Virus record (IMG/VR): IMGVR_UViG_3300021960_000595
Location: 1-21,837 of that record
Direction: 5' to 3' (one strand)
Source of the DNA: a virus
Length of the DNA: 21,837 nucleotides
Shown: in pieces, positions 1 to 8,002 of the stretch
Layout of the letters: the number at the start of each line of letters is the position of its first letter
Numbering within the stretch: the stretch's first letter is position 1
The notes under the pieces: model-generated
The model's database searches: none
What the model saw: only the letters and a program-made list of their open reading frames with translations
What the model was told of the DNA's origin: nothing
Made by a program: the position numbers and the translations under genes

Positions 1-383
1 CCGTCAATTGTTAAACTAAACTTAATTGAATACTCAGCAGGTTGTTGAAATGCCTGAGTAGTAGTATTAACTAACGAAACTGTAATGTAATTATTGTGAA
101 ATAGACACATTTCTACACTATGTCTGTTTGCGGCACTTAGATATGTTAAGCCGTAGGTAGCATCCCTTGGTAAACTTTTTTGGCTAGCCTCGTTATCAGT
201 AACAGGATTACCATTAATTTCATATGGAGTTACTAACATTTCTAAAGTAAACGGACCTTCATAATCCCAAATACCCGTAGTTTCTTGATTAAAACTATCA
301 GCGGCCTTAATGTGAACATAACCATTACACATTACAGGAAACTGTAATGATTTTCTATCCTTAGAAAATACTGTATAAGACAA
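1..383 (-). CDS. Possible LamG-like tail/adsorption protein, N-terminal part (runs off the left edge)
   Basis: An open frame runs from 383 to the window edge, giving about 127 residues without a stop. It starts with TTG at 383-381, four bases after the stop of the distal tail gene, behind a GGTGGT Shine-Dalgarno-like stretch. The segment is rich in beta-forming and aromatic residues. The stretch TGIWDYEGPFTLEMLVTP near residues 40-57 looks like the early strands of a concanavalin A/laminin-G jelly roll, a fold common in receptor-binding tail proteins. Its position, two genes after the tape measure, is where tail-tip or fibre proteins sit. That this is a coding continuation of the tail operon is well supported; the LamG assignment is a fold impression only. 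The C-terminus is not in the window. Confidence 0.6.
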   Translation of the reverse strand, partial: MSYTVFSKDRKSLQFPVMCNGYVHIKAADSFNQETTGIWDYEGPFTLEMLVTPYEINGNPVTDNEASQKSLPRDATYGLTYLSAANRHSVEMCLFHNNYITVSLVNTTTQAFQQPAEYSIKFSLTID

Positions 384-384
384 T

Positions 385-1149
385 TCAACCACCAAAAGGA
401 ATGTATGCAATTACGAATGAAAAGTTAAAATTAACGTAAGGTTCGCCCGCGTTAATATCTGTTGAGATGTTTGTAATATACCCATCTAATCCCTTGTAAT
501 CATCAGGGTCGGGAAAATCACGAAGAGTTAGGGCAAATTCTGTATCACCTGCTACTACTTCTGTATTACTACTTTCTGCTAAATACTCAGTAGAATAATC
601 CCCATTAGAGTCTAATAATACTTTACGAGCCTTATAGTTAAATGGAATAAGTGGCAATTCGTCGGTTGGTGTAGTTGCCGTAACCCCATTATGATATCTG
701 TAATGTTTATTTACTCTTGAGGGCATTAGCACTACTAATTGAGAAATAGTTTGGTGTGATTGAATAAAAGAAGAGTCTACTGCAGAGTGCAATAATTGTG
801 CTACTTCAAAAGCGGTCATATTTACTGCTACCTGTTGGTCTACACCCTTAAACTTCTTGTAAATCATTTGGTCTGTAATAATGCCTGAAATAGAAATTTC
901 CTTAGTAGCAATACCTAAATCAATAGCCAAAGTGCGTGATTCACCTGAAATTGCACCTGAGAACGGGACGGGAATAGGTGCTACCTGACGGTTAGTGTTA
1001 ATTCCGATACGTTCTGCCTTGAGCATAACTCTGTTTGTAGCCCCCGATTGAGAATCGTCGTGTGCTTTAAAATTTAAGAACACGGTGGATTCCGGTCCTG
1101 TATAACCATCCGATACTAAGCCATCTAAGATTTCTTTAACGCTCGCCAT
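385..1149 (-). CDS. Putative distal tail / baseplate-hub protein
   Basis: This 254-residue protein starts with ATG at 1149 behind GGGGATGAT and begins just after the tape measure stop (TGA at 1156-1154). It has a short amphipathic N-terminus (VKEILDGLV) followed by a long beta-rich body and a C-terminal strand region ending in FVIAYIPFGG. There is no signal peptide or membrane segment. I recognise no specific family. The gene directly after the tape measure in siphovirus-type modules usually encodes the distal tail protein that closes the tube, and this length suits such a protein, so the role is inferred from synteny. It could instead be a tail-tip adaptor. Confidence 0.55.
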   Translation of the reverse strand: MASVKEILDGLVSDGYTGPESTVFLNFKAHDDSQSGATNRVMLKAERIGINTNRQVAPIPVPFSGAISGESRTLAIDLGIATKEISISGIITDQMIYKKFKGVDQQVAVNMTAFEVAQLLHSAVDSSFIQSHQTISQLVVLMPSRVNKHYRYHNGVTATTPTDELPLIPFNYKARKVLLDSNGDYSTEYLAESSNTEVVAGDTEFALTLRDFPDPDDYKGLDGYITNISTDINAGEPYVNFNFSFVIAYIPFGG

Positions 1150-1153
1150 TTAA

Positions 1154-3142
1154 TCATCCCCTGAGTCCTGAGTTAGAATACCGATTCATTTCACGGTTAA
1201 TCTTTTCTCCTAGTTTTCTCGCTAGTTCATTAAGTTCTTGGTCTGTTGCACCCACACGTCCATTGACCGAAACGTTGATTGTATTTCCTCCCATGTTTCG
1301 AGTCTGTGTATTGTTTAATACGCTTGTTCCAGCAGGGAGGAATACGGCTTCAGGACCACGTTCACCTACTGTAAATACACCACCAGTTCTAACCGTTCCA
1401 CCACTAGCCATACCAAGAATATTTCGTCCGTCTTTATCGTATCTAAACCCAAAATTTTGTCCAATATTTCTTCCTAATCTTTTAGTTTTTGCAGATACGA
1501 GGTCTGTTATACCTCCTTGACTTTCTTGTTGATAAGCAAGTTGGATTGCATCTTTGCTAGCCTGCCTTCTTTCAGGACTCAAAGGACCCAAAACTAATTC
1601 TCTTCCTTTTTGATACAAACCATTTAAAGCACCGAGTAATATTATCATTTGAGCACTAATAGCCATTACGATAATACCTACAAGTATTTTACCTATTCCT
1701 AATAAAACCTTACCTATCATTAGAGCAAATTTTTCTACTAAATTTCCAAAAGCGTCTACAAGCCCTTCTCCTTTATATAGAGCAGATAATACGTCAAAAA
1801 TAGCAATAATAAAGTCCTTAATACCCATGTAAATATCAATTACACCACTCAAAAATAAATTAAATCCTTCTTTCCAAATTTTACCAAAGATACCCTCTTT
1901 CCACATTTTAATAATACCGTCTAATACCCCACTTGTTTTTAATAGATAAACAACAGCACCTAATAAACTAACCCAAAGTAATACTTGTCCAAAAAGTAAA
2001 GCACCTTTACTAACAAAAGAAAGAATCATTTTTAAACTTCCACCTGTATAAAATTTTTGAACACCTTCAACCGCTTTATTAATTTTTCCTTGAATTAGAT
2101 TTTTAGCCTTTTTAAGAGTATCAACACCAAAGACTTTATACCATAAAGGTTTATCATCATTCTCTCTATCAGGGGCTTCAGACAAATTAAGATATTCTTC
2201 ATCATCAGAAATCTCATACCCTTTTTTAGCCAACGCTTTTTTAGACTCTACAATATCCCCTGTAAGAACAGCATCTTCTTCTGTTAATTCTAATAGAATT
2301 AATTCTTGTGCTTCTTGTTGTTCTGCTCTAAGCCTTCTTTTTTGTTGAAGTTTTCTTAATTGTCTTCGGGCAATCATTGTTTCTTTTCCTGAACTTGGTA
2401 ATTTATCAATTAATTGTTGTTTCTCTTCAATTTGAGCGTCATATTTATCTAAAGCGACTTCACCCTTAGTTACCATTCCTTGAATTCTACCCTTTCTTTC
2501 TCTTACTTCTCTTCTTCTATCTTGAGCAAAAACTAAATCTGCCCCAATTTCATAATCCATCCCTCTTAATCCTTTAAAAAATCCAGAGTTTTCTCTTACG
2601 ATATCTCCCCTAGAAATACCTCTACTCTTTCTTCTAAGTCTAGCAGAACTTTTTCTCAAAAATTGTGCTCTTTCTTCAATTTTCTGCATACCCTTAGCCA
2701 TTTTATAACGTTGAATCATAAATTTTACATTTTTGTCTTGTAAAATGGTTTCTTTTTCTAAGGTTGAAATTTCTCCATCTCTTAATTTTCCAATATTTTG
2801 AAGTAGCCTCATAGATTGTGTTTGATAAGTAACAACCATGTCGGCAGTTCTCATAGCCGCCGCATCAGATTTCGCTTCCTTTTCTCTCGTTTGATTAATT
2901 AATTTCAATACGAAAGCAATAGAACGAATATTTGCTTCAACACGGTGGAATCCTGTTCCGACCGACATACGGCTAATAAGGGACCAAACAGTTCCGGCCC
3001 TATTACCTGAACCTGTAAGTGTTGAACCCTTTTTAATAAAGTCCTCAGTAGCGGCAGAAACTTGTCCAATGGCTTCGTTAAAGTCAAGGGTTTCCCTCTT
3101 TAACTGTTTCATATTCCTTAAAACAGCCTCTAAATCAGCCAT
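1154..3142 (-). CDS. Tail tape measure protein
   Basis: This 662-residue protein sets tail length and is threaded through the tail tube; by the usual 0.15 nm per residue it predicts a tail near 100 nm. Residues 1-310 are helical and highly charged, with coiled-coil stretches around 205-310. Hydrophobic, membrane-like segments lie at about 371-402, 428-456 and 472-508. The C-terminal region has the hallmark of tape measure proteins: GGTVRTGGVFTVGERGPEAV at 581-600, then a small beta region and a final amphipathic helix. The ATG at 3142 overlaps the stop of the preceding chaperone frame by eight bases and has GGTGA upstream. The position directly after the frameshifting chaperone pair fits the family. 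The repeat [MI]WKEG occurs at residues 414-417 and 422-426. Confidence 0.93.
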   Translation of the reverse strand: MADLEAVLRNMKQLKRETLDFNEAIGQVSAATEDFIKKGSTLTGSGNRAGTVWSLISRMSVGTGFHRVEANIRSIAFVLKLINQTREKEAKSDAAAMRTADMVVTYQTQSMRLLQNIGKLRDGEISTLEKETILQDKNVKFMIQRYKMAKGMQKIEERAQFLRKSSARLRRKSRGISRGDIVRENSGFFKGLRGMDYEIGADLVFAQDRRREVRERKGRIQGMVTKGEVALDKYDAQIEEKQQLIDKLPSSGKETMIARRQLRKLQQKRRLRAEQQEAQELILLELTEEDAVLTGDIVESKKALAKKGYEISDDEEYLNLSEAPDRENDDKPLWYKVFGVDTLKKAKNLIQGKINKAVEGVQKFYTGGSLKMILSFVSKGALLFGQVLLWVSLLGAVVYLLKTSGVLDGIIKMWKEGIFGKIWKEGFNLFLSGVIDIYMGIKDFIIAIFDVLSALYKGEGLVDAFGNLVEKFALMIGKVLLGIGKILVGIIVMAISAQMIILLGALNGLYQKGRELVLGPLSPERRQASKDAIQLAYQQESQGGITDLVSAKTKRLGRNIGQNFGFRYDKDGRNILGMASGGTVRTGGVFTVGERGPEAVFLPAGTSVLNNTQTRNMGGNTINVSVNGRVGATDQELNELARKLGEKINREMNRYSNSGLRG

Positions 3143-3332
3143 GTTTATTCACCTTTTTTTCCATAGCCTTCATTTCCATTTCCTTAGAAATAGAATGAAT
3201 TAATAATAAATCCCTAACCTGAGTATAAGGCATTTCATATGCCTCGGCGGGACTAATATGTAGTTGGGATGCTAAGATATATAAACTTATCCGAGAAGCC
3301 ATTATTGGGTCATCAATTTCACCCTTAATCAA
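3135..3332 (-). CDS. Tail assembly chaperone, T-type frame (probably expressed by -1 frameshift)
   Basis: This 65-codon frame sits between the G-type chaperone and the tape measure, the position of the lambda T region. It overlaps the G-type stop by four bases and lies in the -1 frame. Its only start at the border is TTG at 3332. An ATG lies ten codons in at 3302, and GGGTGA occurs downstream of the TTG and not before it. The frame stays open upstream to the T TTA AAA heptamer at 3356-3350. I therefore think it is mainly made as the C-terminal extension of the upstream protein, giving a fusion of about 190 residues. The predicted product is helical and charged, with KEMEMKAMEKKVNKHG at the end. 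Independent initiation cannot be excluded. Confidence 0.75.
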   Translation of the reverse strand: MIKGEIDDPIMASRISLYILASQLHISPAEAYEMPYTQVRDLLLIHSISKEMEMKAMEKKVNKHG

Positions 3333-3706
3333 GGCTCGCTCGTATCTTCTTTTAAATCGGCATCATCCCCCATATCGAATGGGTCGGGAAGGATATCCTT
3401 AATTTGATTACCCACATAAGGACTTAATCGCAATAACTCAACACTTGTAATCTTTGGTTCAGTTCTATCAACGAAGGCTTCCCATAGATATTTAAACAAA
3501 CGGTCCATTTCCAAACTAATATCATCAGTTCTCGAGTTTAGGTTTAGCAACTTTGCCTGAGCCTTTTCCAATTGTAGGAATGTAGGTTCCTTAATCCAAA
3601 TCTTGAGGTATTCATCACTCCCCGGCGCAACACGAATGTAGTGTAGGCGGCTTTCGGTCGGTGCAAATAAACTAGTCTTATCAGTTACAGTCTTCTTATC
3701 TTCCAT
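3329..3706 (-). CDS. Tail assembly chaperone, G-type
   Basis: This 125-residue acidic protein is encoded between the tail tube and the tape measure genes, the conserved place of the lambda gpG-type chaperone that coats the tape measure during tail assembly. Residues 30-110 form an alpha/beta then helical domain (KIWIKEPTFLQLEKAQAKLL, LFKYLWEAFVD), ending in an acidic tail. The ATG at 3706 has GGGGAG about ten bases upstream. Near the end of the frame lies a slippery heptamer that moves ribosomes into the next frame. I see no sequence signature beyond size, composition and position, but the frameshift architecture makes the call strong. Confidence 0.8.
   Translation of the reverse strand: MEDKKTVTDKTSLFAPTESRLHYIRVAPGSDEYLKIWIKEPTFLQLEKAQAKLLNLNSRTDDISLEMDRLFKYLWEAFVDRTEPKITSVELLRLSPYVGNQIKDILPDPFDMGDDADLKEDTSEP
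3350..3356 (-). promoter_or_regulatory. Programmed -1 ribosomal frameshift site
   Basis: On the minus strand the heptamer is TTTAAAA, read in the zero frame as T TTA AAA, which fits X XXY YYZ exactly. It sits seven codons, counting the stop, before the end of the G-type frame. The -1 frame is open from here through to 3135. A Shine-Dalgarno-like GGGGGATGAT lies at 3371-3362, with its G run ten bases before the heptamer, as in bacterial stimulators such as dnaX. A short possible hairpin (CCTT-GATT-AAGG) follows fifteen bases downstream. Confidence 0.8.
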
Positions 3707-3761
3707 AGTTCACACTCTCCCCTTAAGGGTAATAGGCAATTCTTAGGGTAGGTCTTTAAAC
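3707..3761 (-). promoter_or_regulatory. Intergenic gap with possible promoter and a 10-bp palindrome
   Basis: This 55-base gap separates the tail tube gene from the chaperones. It contains a TATA-like TTTAAA at 3760-3755, about 50 bases before the chaperone ATG, and a perfect palindrome CCCTTAAGGG at 3720-3729. There is no AACC element as in the two better candidate promoters, so promoter function is only a possibility. The palindrome could be an operator or a short RNA hairpin. Confidence 0.3.
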
Positions 3762-5375
3762 TTAACCCTGAAGAGGCCAATAGGTGACTAATTCACAATC
3801 GTCCATTGAAAGCGGTGTAACAGTCCAAGTTACAGTAATAGGTCCGTTATCGTTAGTCAATTGGAAATCCACGTCTTGAACGTGGTAGTCACGGAAACGG
3901 AGGTCGAGGGACTCACCGTTTTCTTTGTCGAATCGGAGTTTGACTTCAGCAGTATCAGCAGTTCCGTTGGGTGTTAAAGCAAAGGCGTGTTCTTGACGGA
4001 AGTAGTCAAACAAGTCTGCGTTTGTAACAAGGCCTGTAAAGGATAGGCTATATGTGCGTTGTGTAGCAAATGCGTATTGACTACGCTTGTCGTGTTTGCC
4101 GATAAACCTACGTTGCTGAATACCGTTATCAATAGTGAGAGTAAAGTTTTCTAATTGAATGAATTCTTCACCGAAAAGTTCTACTGTTCCGTCTGAGAAG
4201 AAGAATGGGCGCATTAGAGGCTCCATAACATCAGCCGCATATTCGGTGCTTCCTGATTCAATACTTCCACGGCGAGTTCCAAAGTTTACGAAGTGTGTAA
4301 TATCAGTTTGTCCATTGTTTGTTTGATAACCGGCAGGGGCTACAAAAGTATTCTTGGGTAAAATATCCACACTACATTCAATTTCTTGTCCGGCTTGAGC
4401 GGTCATAGATAAGTTTCCTACAACACAACCGGGGTAAATTTTACAGTAAACATCTTCTTTATCCGCATCGGTAGCAGAAGAAGCGAATGAATTAGGCTTA
4501 CGAAGAACGTATTCTAATGCAAAGGAAGGTAGGTCTTCACCATTGTTTTCACTAATTGTGTAGGTAAATAAGTCTGCGGCTGAGGATGAATAGGTTTCTC
4601 TAATAAGAGCGGGGGTAGCATCACCACTCATGCCTTGAGCGGGAGGGCATAAGTTACCCGAATGAATACGGTGTAATGTATCTCCATTCTTTTGATAAAT
4701 TTCATCATCAGCAACCGTAACGTCCCATACTGCCCCTCGACCCGGAGAAGTTTCAGCCCCTTCAACGGTAGTAACACTATCAATTGTTTTACTACCAAGA
4801 GCATAATATAACCAAGGGAAGGCATTTGCAAAAGTTGTAAGGCTTGCATTACTTGTGGTTTCTGCTCCTTTGAATTGATAAATAAAGTTTCGAGTGCCTG
4901 ATGCACCTACGTTAATTTGCTTAATATCAGTTGAAGTTGTGGGGATTGTAACTGCCGAGGCTAGACCAACCCAAGTATCTGATAACAATTGGGGGTTGCT
5001 AGCGTTTGTAGCGGGAACGGGTGCGCCAAAGTGACGAATAATACCATAGTGTTCCGTAGTTCTTGTATCACCTCTAATTAAATCTAATTGAGTGATAACT
5101 GCACTATTTAAATTAATTACTGAAATTGTAGTGGCCGCGTTTGAGCGAATCATGCAAGTATCTACTAAAACGTCAGATTCATTATAAATATCTAGGGTGC
5201 AACCTACATATAAATCTGCTAACAACTGAAAATTACCTGTAAAGTTAAAATTAATATCTAATACTGTTACACTATTTGTTGTTGTCTGTCCATCGAAATA
5301 TCCCAAGAAAATATCTTGTTCCGGAATCATCGAAACCATCGCGCCTGAGTCTAACCAAATTTCATTACTTGCCAT
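3762..5375 (-). CDS. Tail tube protein
   Basis: This 537-residue beta-rich protein lies upstream of the chaperone/tape measure block. The C-terminal half has the features of tail tube proteins: an ALEYVLRKPN strand, a strand pair with SMTAQAGQEIECSVDI, the segment VELFGEEFIQLENFTLTIDN, and a late strand reading RTYSLSFTGLVTNADLFDYF. The N-terminal part (roughly 35-105) seems to be an extra beta module (LYVGCTLDIYNESDVLVDTC). Many tail tube proteins are about half this length, so an inserted or appended domain, perhaps exposed on the tail surface, is likely. ATG at 5375 follows AAGGTGA. It would assemble as stacked rings forming the DNA channel. No sheath gene is seen nearby, which favours a non-contractile tail. 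Confidence 0.85.
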   Translation of the reverse strand: MASNEIWLDSGAMVSMIPEQDIFLGYFDGQTTTNSVTVLDINFNFTGNFQLLADLYVGCTLDIYNESDVLVDTCMIRSNAATTISVINLNSAVITQLDLIRGDTRTTEHYGIIRHFGAPVPATNASNPQLLSDTWVGLASAVTIPTTSTDIKQINVGASGTRNFIYQFKGAETTSNASLTTFANAFPWLYYALGSKTIDSVTTVEGAETSPGRGAVWDVTVADDEIYQKNGDTLHRIHSGNLCPPAQGMSGDATPALIRETYSSSAADLFTYTISENNGEDLPSFALEYVLRKPNSFASSATDADKEDVYCKIYPGCVVGNLSMTAQAGQEIECSVDILPKNTFVAPAGYQTNNGQTDITHFVNFGTRRGSIESGSTEYAADVMEPLMRPFFFSDGTVELFGEEFIQLENFTLTIDNGIQQRRFIGKHDKRSQYAFATQRTYSLSFTGLVTNADLFDYFRQEHAFALTPNGTADTAEVKLRFDKENGESLDLRFRDYHVQDVDFQLTNDNGPITVTWTVTPLSMDDCELVTYWPLQG

Positions 5376-5388
5376 TTTTTCACCTTCT

Positions 5389-5976
5389 TTACAAACTTAC
5401 GGCGAAACGCTTGAGCGTTACGTTTATTCTATATCCAAAAATTCGTGCCTGCTTATCGTTAGCATCACTTCTAGAACCCAAAATAATATGCTTAATGTTT
5501 TCAAAAATCTCTCCTGAATCTCTTTCCCAACCCCTACGGTTGTGTTCTAGAATATAACGAACAACTATATAAAGGTTCTCGAGTCTGTCCCTACCAAATG
5601 TTGAACCGGATGGGGCAACACGGGAATTATCGTTGGTTCTCCTATCGTCCTGTTTAGTGCGAATAGAAACGCCCATTTCATAGGTTTCGTTTCTAACCGA
5701 CCAATCACGGGTAGGATATTCGATACCCTGTGAATTTTCCATAACGACGATTAAATCCTTTGATGGGGTCACACCACCCGATGTAGTTTCACGGGCTACG
5801 GAAATACGCACTCTATTTCCACCCTTACCCTCATTACCTCTTGTTGAATCCATAGAGCGCACGTCCATGATTTGAGGATGAACACGGTGGATTGCGGGGA
5901 TTGTATCGCCCAAAGCGGTGATAGCCGCATCCCATTCTTCTTCAAGAAGGGTTACGAGATAGGTAACTTCATCCAT
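5389..5976 (-). CDS. Putative tail completion / tail terminator protein
   Basis: This 195-residue protein starts with ATG at 5976 behind GGAGG. A TTG eighteen bases upstream is also in frame but lies before that ribosome site. The ATG overlaps the previous stop by eight bases (ATGGATGA). An N-terminal helix (MDEVTYLVTLLEEEWDAAI) is followed by an alpha/beta body with a long helix around LENLYIVVRYILEHNR and a C-terminal strand (RINVTLKRFAVSL). This helix-then-sheet layout, and the place just before the tail tube gene, match tail terminator or head-tail completion proteins. The assignment is by context and predicted fold only. Confidence 0.6.
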   Translation of the reverse strand: MDEVTYLVTLLEEEWDAAITALGDTIPAIHRVHPQIMDVRSMDSTRGNEGKGGNRVRISVARETTSGGVTPSKDLIVVMENSQGIEYPTRDWSVRNETYEMGVSIRTKQDDRRTNDNSRVAPSGSTFGRDRLENLYIVVRYILEHNRRGWERDSGEIFENIKHIILGSRSDANDKQARIFGYRINVTLKRFAVSL

Positions 5977-6166
5977 TTGTAAACGCCTCCGCAATTAGTT
6001 TAGCCAATCTTTCAGAAAATTCATTCTCCACGTTTTTGATTAACTCGTCTGTAATCTCTTCCCCTAAATGTTCATAGATAGCCATTTCCCTATCTGCGAT
6101 TGTTTGTAAAATTTGCTCCGCCTCTTCTGCAAAACGGGCAGTATCTTTTAACATACGGCGGAACAT
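5969..6166 (-). CDS. Small helical neck protein of unknown function
   Basis: This is a 65-residue, almost wholly helical, acidic protein with no recognised family. ATG at 6166 is preceded by GGTGAT and by the TAA of the upstream gene, directly abutting. The N-terminus MFRRMLK could be a degenerate form of the W-x-[DEN]-[ILMV]-L-K tag seen on the six genes before it: F replaces W, and the L-K ending is kept. The remaining helices (AEEAEQILQTIADREMAIYE) could pair with the tail completion protein that follows and overlaps it by eight bases. Confidence 0.7.
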   Translation of the reverse strand: MFRRMLKDTARFAEEAEQILQTIADREMAIYEHLGEEITDELIKNVENEFSERLAKLIAEAFTNG

Positions 6167-7162
6167 TTAATCACCTTTGTAGTTTATGGACTGACGGAAT
6201 ATGTTATAAACGTTTCGTAATTCCTCAGGATTTGGGAATGCTGGAACGCCACCTTTGGTTTCAATAGAACTAATCCATTCATTCATTTCTTTAAAGAATT
6301 CACCTAATTTATTTGATGATTGTTGAATAGTATTTTCTACAATAAATTTACCCCAATTTGGATTATTACCATTTACTGTAACCTTGTCCTGTAATAGATT
6401 AATTAATTCATTCTTTTGACTTTCGTTCATAATAGAATTAGCATCAACCTCAGGCATTTTTTGTCTTCCTCTTCTAGCAAGAATTCTTTGGAAACTTGGT
6501 CTTTCTACTCTTGTTTCTGTTGAAGTAGTAGCAATATCACTTGCGCCTAACCCCATTTCACTTGCTAATAAATAATCGTATAGGTTTAAGTTATTTTCTT
6601 GAGAACTTTGAATCATTTCATTCAAGTTTTGCTTAACCATTTTACCTGTTTGTCTATCATAGGTATATCCAAAATTAGCGTCTTCAACTTCTTTTTTCCA
6701 TGTATCAAAGTCTTCCACTTCGTTCCAAACTTCGTCAAGATTAAAAGATTGAGGCATACTAATAATAATTTCTTTTAATACAGATGAAACAATAGCGGTA
6801 AGTAAATCTTCTTCATTATTTACTTGAGATTCAGGAAGTAGTTTAATATTTGTTCCAATAACACTTCTAAAATAATAATCCCCTTCTTCGTTTTCATTCA
6901 TAATAATATCAAAGGATTGTCTTTTTCCGGGTGCGTATTTATTTCTATACGTTACGTTATATGTTCTAGTTTTACCTACTACCCTACCATTTGGAGGATT
7001 AAATCTAACATATGAACGACGACCACCGCCCTTCGGTCCTTCATAAATTTCTGCAACTGATTGACTTAATTTTCTCCTTAATTCATTAATGAACATATCC
7101 ACATCAGAAACCACAAGGTCTACACCTGCTGACGTTTTAATCTTTAAAACATCAAACCACAT
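6167..7162 (-). CDS. Tagged protein 6: unknown 331-residue protein with W-x-D-V-L-K N-terminus
   Basis: The best start is ATG at 7162, four bases after GGTGAT, giving an N-terminus MWFDVLK; a TTG four codons upstream would place the ribosome site inside the gene. The body has an N-terminal alpha/beta domain of about 110 residues with a basic strand region (GRRSYVRFNPPNGRVVGKTR), followed by a helix-rich part with asparagine- and glutamine-rich stretches. Residues around RPSFQRILARRGRQKMPEV form a basic linker. There are no membrane segments or known catalytic motifs. It shares its N-terminal tag with the five annotated genes upstream, which suggests a common destination, possibly the virion. 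I do not recognise a family. Confidence 0.75.
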   Translation of the reverse strand: MWFDVLKIKTSAGVDLVVSDVDMFINELRRKLSQSVAEIYEGPKGGGRRSYVRFNPPNGRVVGKTRTYNVTYRNKYAPGKRQSFDIIMNENEEGDYYFRSVIGTNIKLLPESQVNNEEDLLTAIVSSVLKEIIISMPQSFNLDEVWNEVEDFDTWKKEVEDANFGYTYDRQTGKMVKQNLNEMIQSSQENNLNLYDYLLASEMGLGASDIATTSTETRVERPSFQRILARRGRQKMPEVDANSIMNESQKNELINLLQDKVTVNGNNPNWGKFIVENTIQQSSNKLGEFFKEMNEWISSIETKGGVPAFPNPEELRNVYNIFRQSINYKGD

Positions 7163-7167
7163 AGCAA

Positions 7168-7539
7168 TCACCAATTATAATTACAAGCCCAATACCCTGC
7201 CTTGGTTTTATCCTTCTTTTCATCACAGTTATGACGGGATTTGAAATTAGCCCTTCGCTTTGAATCTTTGTGTTGTAAGAAATCCTTATACCCTCTTGCA
7301 CCAAATTCCACTACACGGTATTTTCCATCCTGATGAGCCAATACACGATATTTCTTTTTGCTACCCTTAGGTGCTCTCTTAGGTTTATTAACACCGGGGA
7401 ATTTTTCACCACGATACTTCACCCCACCTTTGACTCTTTCAATTTGAGGTTTTTTATTTCCGGCCTTTTCCACGTCTTCATCGTCACATGAATTACAGCC
7501 GCACCCACACCCTTTAAGAATATCTTTCCAATCAGACAT
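7168..7539 (-). CDS. Tagged protein 5: Cys-cluster plus small basic marine-virus-type domain
   Basis: This 123-residue protein starts with ATG at 7539 after GGGAGG and overlaps the previous stop by eight bases (ATGTCTGA). It begins MSDWKDILK, then a cysteine cluster (GCGCGCNSC, residues 10-18), an acidic spacer, a lysine-rich linker, and a C-terminal domain with FGARGYKDFLQHKD followed by RRANFKSRHNCDEKKDKTKA and GYWAC. That last pattern resembles a small domain that recurs in uncharacterised proteins of marine phages and algal viruses (I believe the DUF5754 type; not verified). The cysteines could bind a metal. Its tag is identical at DNA level over 18 bases to that of the gene at 8996. Confidence 0.78.
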   Translation of the reverse strand: MSDWKDILKGCGCGCNSCDDEDVEKAGNKKPQIERVKGGVKYRGEKFPGVNKPKRAPKGSKKKYRVLAHQDGKYRVVEFGARGYKDFLQHKDSKRRANFKSRHNCDEKKDKTKAGYWACNYNW

Positions 7540-8002
7540 AAGCAACCCTCCCTTCTTCTTCTCTAAAATATGATAATGAATCTTGAATTAAATTAATAAT
7601 AGGGGAATTAGGACCATGACCTTCGCTTCTATACATTCTAAGTAATTCTTCAAGTGTTGGTTTTACATCATCATCATCTGTATCAAAAAGAAGCATTCTT
7701 AATTTTTGTGCTTCCTCATTTACATTATTATTTAAATTTTGAATGAAAAACTTTCTTGCTTTTTTAGAAGTTAATGCATCATACGCTTTTAGGATAGCGG
7801 TAGCACCTGCACTTTGAAGACTTTCAACAGTTGAATTAATATATTCAAAAATTTGTTCCATTGGTTCTTTATTTTCTAAGGCTTCTTTAATAGCACCTAA
7901 TGTGAAAATTAATTGATTCATAACTTCAACGATTTCTTCTTCGTCCTCATCATCAGGGGCTTCGATATCAACCTTGAGAAGATTTTCCCAACTTACCACC
8001 AT
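7532..8002 (-). CDS. Tagged protein 4: acidic helical protein of unknown function
   Basis: The start is most likely ATG at 8002, after AGGTGG; a GTG three codons upstream lies within that ribosome site. The 156-residue product begins MVVSWENLLK, followed by a strongly acidic segment (PDDEDEEEIVEV) and then continuous helices, including LIFTLGAIKEALENKEPMEQ. The C-terminal part has another acidic patch (DTDDDDVKP). I recognise no family. Unlike the basic tagged neighbours it is acidic, so the shared tag and not overall charge is what unites the set. It ends with an eight-base overlap into the next tagged gene. Confidence 0.75.
   Translation of the reverse strand: MVVSWENLLKVDIEAPDDEDEEEIVEVMNQLIFTLGAIKEALENKEPMEQIFEYINSTVESLQSAGATAILKAYDALTSKKARKFFIQNLNNNVNEEAQKLRMLLFDTDDDDVKPTLEELLRMYRSEGHGPNSPIINLIQDSLSYFREEEGRVAYV

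Noticed and set aside
3302-3332. TTG or ATG as the main start of the second chaperone frame
   Set aside because: No ribosome site precedes the TTG, and starting at the ATG discards residues. The slippery heptamer with an open -1 frame explains expression better, though some independent initiation from the ATG behind GGGTGA is possible.
4628-4906. Minus-strand 92-codon frame inside the tail tube gene
   Set aside because: It is an alternative frame of a confident gene, with leucine/glutamine-rich composition, no ribosome site and no place in the operon.
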